Shown here piece by piece: positions 56,067-64,000 of a DNA stretch of 64,000 nt. Position numbers and translations under genes: made by a program. The stretch comes from Paramuribaculum sp. (GTDB lineage: Bacteria; Bacteroidota; Bacteroidia; Bacteroidales; Muribaculaceae). The stretch covers positions 124,001 through 188,000 of the forward strand of contig JAFLSD010000005.1 in NCBI GenBank assembly GCA_022511125.1, given 5' to 3'. Positions within the stretch are counted from its first letter, which is position 1; each line of letters opens with the position of its first letter. A model generated the notes under the pieces. It was not told where the DNA came from and did no database searches. It saw only the letters and a list, made by a program, of their open reading frames with translations.

Positions 56067-57536
56067 ATGGCGACAAAACGACTCATAAATTTCCGGATTA
56101 TCTTGCGCATCATCGGCTGGCTGTTGATGATTGAGGCCGGCTTTATGATTTTTCCCATCATAGCGACTATCATTTATGAGGAACACGACTTCGAAGCTTT
56201 CAGCATCACTGCTGTAGTCACATTCCTTGTCGGAATCTTGCTTACGTTCGGTCTTCGTCCAAAACGTAAAGACATGGGGAAGAGAGAAGGTTTCTTGCTC
56301 ACGGCTCTTGTTTGGGTGGTATTCTCCATTTTCGGAATGATTCCGTTTATGATCGGGGATCTGCAATTGGGACTGAGCGACGCATTTTTCGAATCCATGT
56401 CAGGTTTCACCACAACGGGAGCCTCAGTCATGGAAGGAGTAGAGCATCTTTCTCATGGCATCCTTTTGTGGAGATGCCTCATGCAATGGATCGGAGGGTT
56501 GGGTATAATTCTCTTCACCCTGGCGGTTATCCCGATGTTGAACCACTCGGGAGGGATGCAGATGTTCAATGCGGAAGTCACGGGAATAACGCGCGACAAA
56601 ATCCGTCCACGCGTATCTCAGACAGCAAAAGGCCTCTGGGGTGTTTATCTGACTTTGACCGTTCTGATGGTCGGTTTCCTTTGGATCGGACCGATGGATA
56701 TTTTCGACAGCATCTGTCATTCGCTTTCCTCCGTTTCTACGGGCGGTTTCTCCACCAGAAATGAGTCGATCGGTGCCTGGCATTCAATCTACATCAAGTC
56801 TATCGTGACAATTTTCATGTTTCTGGGGGGTATAAATTTTGTTCTCATCTACAAAGCAGCCCACGGCGATTTCAAAAGTCTTTGGAAGAACGACACTTTT
56901 GTCCTCTTCCTGAAAATGATCGGATTTGCTTATGTCTGTTTTGTCATTGCCATTGTCATCAACGAGCAAGTATTTTCATGGGAGAGTGTCACCATCGACC
57001 CGTTGTTCCAGATAATCTCGACAATCACAAGTACCGGCCTGACAGCACATAATTTCGAGAACTGGGGAGCGTTCAGTATAGCCATTCTTGTAGTCCTGAT
57101 GTTTTTCGGCGGTTGTGCGGGTTCGACCAGTGGCGGTGCTAAGGTCGATAGAGCTCTTTACCTCCTTCAGAATTCCAGAAACGAAATCAAGCGCTGTTTG
57201 CATCCGAATGCGATGATGAGCGTCCGCATAAACGGCAGAGTCATACCCCCTGATCTGGTAAGCAAAGTGACAGCATTTCTTTGTCTCTATGTAATGACAA
57301 TCGCCGCGGGAGGGTCACTTCTAACCATTTTCGATATTCCCCTTGCCGATGCATTTTTCTCCTCATTCTCATGCGTTTGCAACTCGGGCCTGGGAGCTGA
57401 TGTCACGGGTTACGGCGAAACGTATGCACAGATTCCCGATGTCGGGAAATGGATTCTGTCATTCCTCATGCTGATTGGCCGATTGGAAATTTTCACCATC
57501 CTGGTGCTGTTCACTCCGACCTTCTGGAAAAAGTAA
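56067..57536 (+). CDS. trkH: Trk potassium uptake channel TrkH
   Basis: 489 residues with about ten membrane segments in four pore repeats, including FESMSGFTTTGASVMEG, HSLSSVSTGGFSTRNES, STITSTGLTAHNFENWG and GGCAGSTSGGAKVDR. It imports potassium, gated by TrkA. With the Kef-like exporter at 2.4-4.7 kb, the window encodes both uptake and a probable release route. No terminator hairpin is obvious after it. Confidence 0.96.
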   Translation: MATKRLINFRIILRIIGWLLMIEAGFMIFPIIATIIYEEHDFEAFSITAVVTFLVGILLTFGLRPKRKDMGKREGFLLTALVWVVFSIFGMIPFMIGDLQLGLSDAFFESMSGFTTTGASVMEGVEHLSHGILLWRCLMQWIGGLGIILFTLAVIPMLNHSGGMQMFNAEVTGITRDKIRPRVSQTAKGLWGVYLTLTVLMVGFLWIGPMDIFDSICHSLSSVSTGGFSTRNESIGAWHSIYIKSIVTIFMFLGGINFVLIYKAAHGDFKSLWKNDTFVLFLKMIGFAYVCFVIAIVINEQVFSWESVTIDPLFQIISTITSTGLTAHNFENWGAFSIAILVVLMFFGGCAGSTSGGAKVDRALYLLQNSRNEIKRCLHPNAMMSVRINGRVIPPDLVSKVTAFLCLYVMTIAAGGSLLTIFDIPLADAFFSSFSCVCNSGLGADVTGYGETYAQIPDVGKWILSFLMLIGRLEIFTILVLFTPTFWKK

Positions 57537-57856
57537 AGTCAGATATTAATCCTGGGGGTGGAGGAATTGAATCGTCGGGGAGTTAGTCGGGAGGGCAAAA
57601 CAGTTAAATAAGGTTAAATCTTACTATCCAAATATGGATATCTTACTGACTATCAGAAGGGGAAGATGGGCAAGAAATAGAGTATAGGCCAAATTCGCAG
57701 ATAGGTGGTCGAAACGTGTTGTAATTTTGTTGGCGGAAAGCATAAGAATTTGTATTTTTGTAAGGTGAAAAAGTGTGTTCACGCCGCATGTGGAGGCATA
57801 TTTTTCAGGGAAATAACAGAAAAAAATAACAGGAAACAGCAACTATTTTACGACCA
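57537..57856 (+). other. Intergenic region upstream of the 1601-residue surface protein
   Basis: This 320-base stretch has no coding potential. It contains a short inverted repeat, TATCCA-AATA-TGGATA (57625-57640), the shared 22-bp regulatory block with its -7 box (57668-57729), and a second possible promoter (TTG 57730-57732 and TATTTTTG 57753-57760, spacing 20). The leader to the ATG at 57857 is about 90-125 bases depending on the promoter. Confidence 0.6.
57668..57729 (+). promoter_or_regulatory. Shared regulatory promoter element, copy B (surface protein gene)
   Basis: It holds GGGCAA at 57668-57673, the 22-bp block at 57682-57703 (GTATAGGCC to TTCGCAGATA), an 18-base gap, and TAATTTTG at 57722-57729. 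Spacings are identical to copy A at 15477-15538, while the 18-base gap and the 8 bases after GGGCAA have diverged. A separate ordinary promoter just downstream could also drive the gene, so this element may be additional control. Confidence 0.58.
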
Positions 57857-60800
57857 ATGAATATCACGACACTAAAAACCTCACTCCTCAAAATATTTTC
57901 ACTGTCCGCGATAGCGATAGGAAGCATTTCGAGTGTTCAAGCGCAAGTCGATCTTTCTAATCCATACCGATCCACTCAACTCCCTAACTGGGATTTTGAA
58001 AATGGATGGGAAAATTGCTATCCTTGGGCTGCTGGTTCCAAGAACAGTAGCAGTCAAGGATCAACTCCTAAAGATTGGACTATATCGAATGTAAGACCTA
58101 ACTATGGCGGAGCTTTAGCATATACCACTGTGGGATCAAATGTTTCAGGTTATCATGACAGTAGTTCAGCTGTTAAAGTGACAAATCAATCAACTTTAGG
58201 GAATGTTATTCCTGCATATTTTTCTTTGGGTACTACATGGTCTACCACTAAAGCATCTATTTTCTCCCAAACGAATAAGGATGGTGGAACTTTTGGTGGA
58301 ATAGAGTTCTCTGAGAGACCAGATGCATTATCATTTGTATATCAATCAAGTGGAAATACACAGCCTACGGTTGTAGCTTATTCATGGTACGGAAACTATA
58401 GCCAAGCTGATGTTCCATCTGAAGTTGCCAGCAATCCATCGAAAGTAACGATGATCAATAGAGAAAGAAATATTTTAGGCATAGAAACAAGCGAGGGTGG
58501 AGCTATTGATTCTATTGATTGCAAAAGAATATCAATCATAAATGAACGTTTAAAAAACACCACTAATGAATGGGAAACGTCAGTTTTAGTATTCAAATAC
58601 ACTCCTAATACAGAACTTGAGAAACCACAATATTTTAATGTCATATTTAGCGATGATGATTATTTTTCTTCATCACCTACTAACGGTAATTCGTTGACTG
58701 TTGATGATGTTAAGTTGATTTATTATTCGCGTTTGGCAAGTCTGAGCGTTAAGGGAATGCCGGTAGAAGGTTTTGATTCGGACACCTACACTTACACCAT
58801 CGACAGTTATATGCCGCGCGGAATGCTGGCAACTGAAGTTGTAGGAACTCTTCTCGGCCAGGGACGCAGCGCGACGATTGAAGCCGCAGTGATAGATGAG
58901 GTAAACGGCACGATAACCATTAAAGTGCAGGGTATCGACTGGGATGTTGACGGAGAGACGGAACACACATACACGATTCAATACAAGAAACGTCCGACGG
59001 CTGAATTGAACTCGATCACGCCGGAAAACGGGTCGAAAATAGAAAATCCGACTTCGGGTCAGAACCAATCAAATTCACTCGAGGCCAAATGGGTGGACTT
59101 CAACGCTTCTACCTGGGGGTTCGAAAAGGCAGAGAGTACGATAGTAGAACTCGACGAGTCGCTAACAAATAAGTTAACAGGTAAATTAGTGTTAAAGGCA
59201 TCGAATCCGGATGCAGCAATTACAGACCCGATTTATTACGTGCTGCAATTCTATCCGTTTGCAGCTGAAATAGAGAGTCTGGAAGTGGAAGAAGTTGCAG
59301 TAACTTTCACCGACGGAGCGGCCAATATTGGAGCGAAAATGCCCGAAACGCAAGAAGCTCTGCAGGAAGCGATTAAGAACGTTGTGTTTAAACAGTCGAG
59401 CGGAAACCCGACTTGGGAAATAACGGGCTTTGACAAAACAACCGCTACTGCCACAGTTACCGTCAGCAACAGCGACGGTGCGGACATAAATCTTTCGAAA
59501 GACTACACTATCACGTTCTATCCTTTCACGATAGATCTCAGAACTGTGATTTTCACTACAGCCAAAGGTCCGGAATCAGTAAGAATCAGAGGAGAACAAT
59601 CGAAAGCATCGTTCCTCTATGAGGATGAGATGTCGCAGAAGCCGAAAGATGATTACGCAGAAGGCACCGATTACACCCTTACGCCATACAGCGGAACTAT
59701 CACCCTTGAATCTATCGATTGGAATCTTGACGACCCCAACAATCCGATATTCACCATAACGCTCAAAAACGAAAATGGAGAAAAGAGCTACACTGTAACA
59801 TTCGCAGGTGCGGACGATCTTCGCTCTTCGCGTCTCTCCTCAATAACGGTAGACGGCACTCCGATAGAGAACTTCGACAGTCAAACGTTCAGTTACAACG
59901 TAAACGGTCAGCTCCTTGAAGCAACTGAAATAACGGGCGAAGCATTCGACGAAGCGCCATACATAGCTGACGGAATATCTATCGGCGAAGTTGAGAAAGA
60001 TTATACGACAGCCGTAGCTACCATCTCGGTAAGCAATGAAGAGGGGTCGGACTTCGACGGCGAATCGACCCACACTTACACTCTTCAATTCGACCTCCCC
60101 TATTATTCGCGGATTGAGAGTCTTACCATATCAGGTGTCAAAGCGGATTTCAACGAAGCGCTTGAAGCGACTATCGATGCATATCAGCCTGTTTCGGCGG
60201 AAAACCTCCAGGAACTTATAGCAGCCGGAATCAAGTTGATGAAAGGGAGCGGCGAACCTACCTGGAAACTGGACTATGACCCGAATGCATCAGCGACAGC
60301 GAAAATAACCGTGAGCAACACGTCAGCCGACATTGACGGAAAGAGTTCGCACGAGTATGCCCTAACTTTCAAAGAAAGACCAGCACCGGTTTTGAACACT
60401 TTGACTGTTAACGGTACAGATATTCTGAAAGCGGATCAGTTCGAGTATGAAATAGCTTCGCTACTGCCCTCCTCCGATAAAATCGAGGCCACTTACGACA
60501 CTAACGACAAGATTCTCGAGGTTACGGGCCCGACGATCGACAAAGAAAAAGCGATAGTAACCTACACCGTGACCAACGGAATAAAGTCAAATACATACAC
60601 ACTGACATTCCAAAAGGCTACGAATTCGAGATTGGCCTCAGTAGAGGTTGGCGGCCAGACAGTGACCATCACAGACGGGAAGTTTGACTATGATCTGAGC
60701 AATATAGCTATGCCGAAAGAAGGGGAACTGACATATACTTTAGTCAGCTCGCCAATGGAAGCGACAGTGAAGACCGTGTACGACCCAGCCAACTATAAGG

Positions 60801-62662
60801 TGACAGTGACTGTTACGGGAACTACACCTGACGAAAAAGACGGAAAATTGGAGCATATCTATACTTTCCAATTCCAGAAACCGACCAATTCGAGATTGGC
60901 GTCGATTAGCGTAAACGGCACCGCGGTTGCGAACTTCAGCAGCGATATCTATGACTATGACTTAACAGATATTGAAATGCCTGAGGAAGGCAACGTAAGT
61001 TATACTTTAGTAAGCTCTCCGACGGCAGCCAAAGCCACAGTAACCTATGACAAAGAGAACAATAAGGTTACAATCACCGTAACCGGCTCCACTCCCGACG
61101 AGACAGACGGGAAGCTCGAGCATATCTATACACTGACATTCAAGGCTCCCGAACAGGAAAATCCCGGAGACAATAAAGATCCTAACGACCCCGACAATCC
61201 GGACGATCCATCGAAAGACCCGAATAATCCCGACAATCCGGACGATCCGACAATTCCCGATGGTGCGACTCTAACGAACTATGACGGAATCCTGACAATA
61301 GAAATGATGGGAGAAGATATAACCGGAGGAGGACAGGCCGCTAAAGTTGAGATCGAAGAATACGGTGACGGCACAGCCACGTTCCGCTTACCAAACTTCC
61401 AACTTGATCTCGGCAACGGGCCTGAATCATTGGGTGACATCGTGGTTGAAAACGTGACGGTGACTGAAGAGAACGGTATAAGAACCTATAACGGCGAAGT
61501 GAAAGGGTTCGAACTTGCCGACGGTGAAATCGTAGCAGACGTGACTTTGACAGGAACAGTGAACGAAGAACTTTTCGCCCACATGATAATCGGAGTGCTT
61601 TGGGAAGGAATCGAAATCAACGTGGAATTTAACGGAGAAGGAACCGTTCAGAATCCTCCGAAAGAGCCGGATAATCCGGACGACCCGCAGTTACCTGACG
61701 ACGACTGGAACGATTACGACGGCCGGATGACAATAGACATGAACGGTTACGACATAACCGAAGGCGGATATGCAACCACAATGAAAATGGCAGAAAATGA
61801 GGACGGCACCTACAATTTCCTTATACCAGACTTCAGCGTAGCATTGGATTCAGACAATCAGGACGTGGAATTCGGCGATATCTTAGTTGAAAACGTAACC
61901 GCTACTGAAGTGGAAGGTATCGTAAGGTTCAAGAGCAACCCGATAGACATGACTTTCGCTAAAGGAGAAGTGACCGCAGAGATAATAGTGAACGGTACTC
62001 TTGACCAGAAAGGCGAAATCAGACTGTTTGTCGATGTAATCTGGGATGCAGAAGACGGTCGTAGAATTCCGTTCATGGTTAAATTTACAAACGGATCAGA
62101 CAACTTCCGTGAATACCGCATCTCCCACTACCGCGGAATCCTTACGACTCAATCGGAAGGCGAAATTCCTGTGGCGCACAACGTAATGTTAGTAATAACT
62201 CCGCAGAGCCCCGGCAAAGTGTTGATGGAAATCGAAGGCATCTATTTCCCGACATTCTCGCGCGCCGGCACAGGAAGCAATATCATTCAGATGACAGGCG
62301 TGAGTGTAGGCAGCCATACGGGTTCGATACTCAGCTATGACGGGGCGGCTTCGGGAGTGGCCATCCAGCCGGGCGTGACAGTTGACATGACACTTCACGG
62401 CCATACTCTTTCAGACGGCACAATTCTCCTGAATACCAATATGGACTGGGCAGAAGGCGGCCAAAGACTGGCAGGAAGTTTTGAAGGTTACGGTTCGTAT
62501 TCGGATGTTGACGATCCGAGCGTAGATTCTCCGAACGAAGACAACGGCCCTTACGAATATTTCGACCTTAAAGGAATGAGGGTCAATCCGGAGAACCTTC
62601 GACCGGGCATTTACATCCGCAGAAGTCCTACAAAAACAGAGAAAATTTTAATCACTCAATAG
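57857..62662 (+). CDS. Very large modular secreted surface protein with calycin-like domains
   Basis: 1601 residues. Signal peptide about 1-30 (LLKIFSLSAIAIGSISSVQAQ). Residues 31-290 resemble the PCMD-type carbohydrate-associated domains of Bacteroidota (PNWDFENGWENCYPW). About eight cadherin-like beta-sandwich repeats follow (such as SRLASLSVKGMPVEGFDSDTYTYTI, SRLSSITVDGTPIENFDSQTFSYNV, SRLASISVNGTAVANFSSDIYDYDL) to about residue 1100. Asp/Pro/Asn linkers separate three calycin-like domains (about 1138-1263, 1284-1411, 1418-1545). The tail YEYFDLKGMRVNPENLRPGIYIRR resembles a type IX sorting tail. The first 870 bases are clearly more A+T-rich than the rest. It is probably a cell-surface adhesin or glycan-binding protein. 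Confidence 0.83.
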   Translation: MNITTLKTSLLKIFSLSAIAIGSISSVQAQVDLSNPYRSTQLPNWDFENGWENCYPWAAGSKNSSSQGSTPKDWTISNVRPNYGGALAYTTVGSNVSGYHDSSSAVKVTNQSTLGNVIPAYFSLGTTWSTTKASIFSQTNKDGGTFGGIEFSERPDALSFVYQSSGNTQPTVVAYSWYGNYSQADVPSEVASNPSKVTMINRERNILGIETSEGGAIDSIDCKRISIINERLKNTTNEWETSVLVFKYTPNTELEKPQYFNVIFSDDDYFSSSPTNGNSLTVDDVKLIYYSRLASLSVKGMPVEGFDSDTYTYTIDSYMPRGMLATEVVGTLLGQGRSATIEAAVIDEVNGTITIKVQGIDWDVDGETEHTYTIQYKKRPTAELNSITPENGSKIENPTSGQNQSNSLEAKWVDFNASTWGFEKAESTIVELDESLTNKLTGKLVLKASNPDAAITDPIYYVLQFYPFAAEIESLEVEEVAVTFTDGAANIGAKMPETQEALQEAIKNVVFKQSSGNPTWEITGFDKTTATATVTVSNSDGADINLSKDYTITFYPFTIDLRTVIFTTAKGPESVRIRGEQSKASFLYEDEMSQKPKDDYAEGTDYTLTPYSGTITLESIDWNLDDPNNPIFTITLKNENGEKSYTVTFAGADDLRSSRLSSITVDGTPIENFDSQTFSYNVNGQLLEATEITGEAFDEAPYIADGISIGEVEKDYTTAVATISVSNEEGSDFDGESTHTYTLQFDLPYYSRIESLTISGVKADFNEALEATIDAYQPVSAENLQELIAAGIKLMKGSGEPTWKLDYDPNASATAKITVSNTSADIDGKSSHEYALTFKERPAPVLNTLTVNGTDILKADQFEYEIASLLPSSDKIEATYDTNDKILEVTGPTIDKEKAIVTYTVTNGIKSNTYTLTFQKATNSRLASVEVGGQTVTITDGKFDYDLSNIAMPKEGELTYTLVSSPMEATVKTVYDPANYKVTVTVTGTTPDEKDGKLEHIYTFQFQKPTNSRLASISVNGTAVANFSSDIYDYDLTDIEMPEEGNVSYTLVSSPTAAKATVTYDKENNKVTITVTGSTPDETDGKLEHIYTLTFKAPEQENPGDNKDPNDPDNPDDPSKDPNNPDNPDDPTIPDGATLTNYDGILTIEMMGEDITGGGQAAKVEIEEYGDGTATFRLPNFQLDLGNGPESLGDIVVENVTVTEENGIRTYNGEVKGFELADGEIVADVTLTGTVNEELFAHMIIGVLWEGIEINVEFNGEGTVQNPPKEPDNPDDPQLPDDDWNDYDGRMTIDMNGYDITEGGYATTMKMAENEDGTYNFLIPDFSVALDSDNQDVEFGDILVENVTATEVEGIVRFKSNPIDMTFAKGEVTAEIIVNGTLDQKGEIRLFVDVIWDAEDGRRIPFMVKFTNGSDNFREYRISHYRGILTTQSEGEIPVAHNVMLVITPQSPGKVLMEIEGIYFPTFSRAGTGSNIIQMTGVSVGSHTGSILSYDGAASGVAIQPGVTVDMTLHGHTLSDGTILLNTNMDWAEGGQRLAGSFEGYGSYSDVDDPSVDSPNEDNGPYEYFDLKGMRVNPENLRPGIYIRRSPTKTEKILITQ
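61190..61248 (+). repeat. Tandem repeat coding an Asp/Pro/Asn linker
   Basis: CCCGACAATCCGGACGATCC occurs at 61190-61209 and 61229-61248 (period 39 bp) in the linker before the first calycin-like domain, and a similar stretch recurs near 61666-61685 before the second. It encodes DPDNPDDP-type repeats, a flexible spacer. Confidence 0.8.
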
Positions 62663-62672
62663 AACAGATTCG

Positions 62673-62714
62673 GGAATAGTTTCAAAAAGGATTGCTTTTT
62701 GAAACTATTCCTTT
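62673..62714 (+). terminator. Rho-independent terminator after the surface protein
   Basis: A perfect 17-bp stem (62673-62689 with 62695-62711, GGAATAGTTTCAAAAAG paired to its complement) closes a GATTG loop and is followed by TTTG. It lies 11 bases after the stop of the 1601-residue gene and insulates the ABC transporter genes. Confidence 0.85.
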
Positions 62715-62772
62715 GTCAGCTGCGACAAACATATAGAAGAGTCTTAATAATCAGACGGGAATATATAAAGCA

Positions 62773-63687
62773 ATGGATATACTGAATGTAGAAAACGTTA
62801 CGAAATCCTATACGGGCCATACGGCATTGGACGATGTGACTTTGTCGGTACCTGAAGGAACGGTTTACGGTCTGCTGGGGCCGAACGGCGCGGGTAAAAC
62901 GACTTTGATCAGGATAATCAACCACATCACAGCTCCCGACAGCGGCAGAGTGCTTTTCGACGGACATCCTCTGACGGCAAAAGATGTTGTCAATATAGGA
63001 TATCTGCCGGAGGAACGCGGATTGTATAAGAAAATGAAGGTCGGCGACCAGGCCATTTTTTTCGCGCGCCTAAAAGGTCTTTCAAAAGCCGATGCAACGA
63101 GAGAATTGAAGAATTGGTTCGAGAAGTTCGGCATTTCTTCATGGTGGAATAAAAAGGTGGAAGAGCTATCAAAAGGTATGGCTCAGAAGGTTCAATTCAT
63201 CATTACCGTGCTCCACCGTCCGAAACTTCTGATTTTCGACGAGCCTTTTTCAGGGTTCGATCCAATCAATGCCAATCTGCTGAAGGATGAAATATTGAAT
63301 CTTAAGAACGAGGGGTCGACAGTAATCTTTTCAACCCACAATATGGGGTCGGTAGAAGAAATCTGTTCGAACATCACGCTTATCGATAATGGCAAAAATA
63401 TACTGACAGGTGAGGTGGACGCTCTAAGAAGACAATATTCGGAAGGGAGATATGACATTATTTTCGAAGGCGACCCTCAGGCTCTAAAGGAGGGGCTTTC
63501 GGAACTTGTGGCGTTCGGCGAGCTGAGCAACCAGCCACGAGGACGTAGCAAGCAGGAGATCATATTGCATCCGGGTGCTTCGATCAGCAAGGTGATAGAT
63601 GCCGCAAACCGGAGCGTATCGCTTAAAGGATTCAACGAATCGATCGCATCGATGAACGATATTTTCATCAGAACCGTAAGTAAATGA
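62773..63687 (+). CDS. ABC transporter ATP-binding protein (NatA-like exporter)
   Basis: 304 residues. Walker A is GPNGAGKTTLIRI, the signature is ELSKGMAQKVQF, Walker B is LLIFDEPFSGFDP, and the switch His is in STHNMGSVEE. The C-terminal 80 residues resemble the DUF4162-type tail of NatA-like ATPases. With the permease that follows 31 bases later it forms an export system for an unknown substrate. Confidence 0.93.
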   Translation: MDILNVENVTKSYTGHTALDDVTLSVPEGTVYGLLGPNGAGKTTLIRIINHITAPDSGRVLFDGHPLTAKDVVNIGYLPEERGLYKKMKVGDQAIFFARLKGLSKADATRELKNWFEKFGISSWWNKKVEELSKGMAQKVQFIITVLHRPKLLIFDEPFSGFDPINANLLKDEILNLKNEGSTVIFSTHNMGSVEEICSNITLIDNGKNILTGEVDALRRQYSEGRYDIIFEGDPQALKEGLSELVAFGELSNQPRGRSKQEIILHPGASISKVIDAANRSVSLKGFNESIASMNDIFIRTVSK

Positions 63688-63718
63688 TTTTATCAAAAAA
63701 CCAGTGACATTTTTCGCT

Positions 63719-64000
63719 ATGAACAATATATTTTTAGTCATAAGGAGAGAGTTTCTTGAAAGGGTTCAGAAAAAAAGCTTCATAATCACAACAATTCTGA
63801 TGCCTTTGTTCATGATCGCTCTGATGGCGGCTCCCGCACTGATCATGACCTTTTCCACGGGTGGTTCAAAAACCATCTATGTGATAGACGAAACGAAAAA
63901 CATGGCATCGCTGTTGAAGAACGACGAAGAAACGAAATTCGTGGAAATAAACATGCCACTTGACAGCGCCCTGAAGTCGGAAGAATTGAATACGGTTCTT
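63719..64000 (+). CDS. ABC transporter permease, NatB-like (3' end outside window)
   Basis: The first 94 codons are present, from ATG at 63719 to the window end. The N-terminus (MNNIFLVIRREFLERVQKKS) leads into one membrane segment (FIITTILMPLFMIALMAAPALIM) and the start of a periplasmic region (TIYVIDETKNMASLLKNDEE), the pattern of ABC-2 permeases. It pairs with the ATPase upstream. Confidence 0.85.
   Translation, partial: MNNIFLVIRREFLERVQKKSFIITTILMPLFMIALMAAPALIMTFSTGGSKTIYVIDETKNMASLLKNDEETKFVEINMPLDSALKSEELNTVL

Noticed and set aside
57625..57640. Inverted repeat TATCCA-AATA-TGGATA as a trkH terminator
   Set aside because: The stem is only 6 bp and A/T-rich with no T run; an operator is possible but I have no support.
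61190..61248. Regularly spaced 20-bp repeats that might suggest a CRISPR-like array
   Set aside because: Only two full units, in frame within a coding Asp/Pro linker, with no unique spacers and no cas genes.
1..64000. tRNA genes, insertion sequences, prophage or integrative elements
   Set aside because: I saw no transposase, integrase, terminal inverted repeats or tRNA-like T-loop sequences with matching stems.

Overview
The window is a chromosomal segment of a gut-type Bacteroidota, most likely order Bacteroidales and probably close to Muribaculaceae (family level is inference). Support comes from Bacteroidales promoters (TTG/TTTG, then 19-20 nt, then TAnnTTTG), Bacteroidota-typical gene neighbourhoods (SurA-like/OstA-like/mutL, porQ-cmk-ispH, DUF4492-cydAB, dxs-trkA-trkH, thrS-infC-rpmI-rplT), families such as DUF4924 and DUF1893, and the mucin-type glycosidases GH20 and GH95. 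I found no tRNA, rRNA, CRISPR array, transposase or phage gene.

Layout. 1-8.0 kb (+): 3' end of secA, a coiled-coil membrane protein, an MgtC-like protein, a Kef-type antiporter, guaA, rplY (L25), pth and an S4-domain protein. 8.0-9.4 kb (-): an anaerobic sulfatase maturase and the short rpmH (L34). 9.6-13.1 kb (+): a MATE exporter, a DUF3737 beta-helix protein and a MalY/PatB-type PLP enzyme in a tight operon. 13.2-17.5 kb (+): a GH20 hexosaminidase, a secreted PEGA protein and a 75-residue orphan. 17.5-20.1 kb (-): ispH, cmk and porQ. 20.3-22.3 kb: a TonB-C protein and, on the minus strand, an ECF sigma-factor cluster. 22.4-27.1 kb (+): a lipoprotein, a polyprenyl synthase, TatD and a GH95 fucosidase. 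27.1-39.6 kb (-): mutL, an OstA-like protein, a SurA-like protein, tyrS, then a six-gene run (MATE, FAD protein, DUF4924, LytTR regulator, NAGPA-like membrane protein, membrane protein). 39.7-44.5 kb: a HAD phosphatase, YqgE, then a polyferredoxin/aldo-keto reductase/DUF1893 operon. 44.6-52.4 kb (-): cydB, cydA, DUF4492, a secreted alpha/beta hydrolase, and rplT-rpmI-infC-thrS. 52.6-57.5 kb (+): a small membrane protein, dxs, trkA and trkH. 57.9-64 kb (+): a 1601-residue modular surface protein, then an ABC exporter whose permease is cut by the window end.

How it fits together. Most of the window is housekeeping: translation, isoprenoid synthesis (dxs, ispH, polyprenyl synthase), envelope assembly, potassium homeostasis and microaerobic respiration through cytochrome bd. 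The accessory layer is host-glycan use (GH20, GH95, sulfatase maturase) and surface proteins.

The least explained signal is a 22-bp sequence found exactly twice, 42 kb apart. In both places it lies 40 bp upstream of a TAnnTTTG box, with a GGGCAA 14 bp further upstream, and in front of a secreted protein (the PEGA protein and the 1601-residue protein). It looks like a shared, undescribed regulatory promoter element. Also notable are a membrane polyferredoxin with an internal Tat-like segment paired with a Tat lipoprotein reductase, a MutL lacking the endonuclease motifs, a perfect hairpin inside the 3' end of mutL that could terminate the opposing fucosidase transcript, and a composition break inside the 1601-residue gene.
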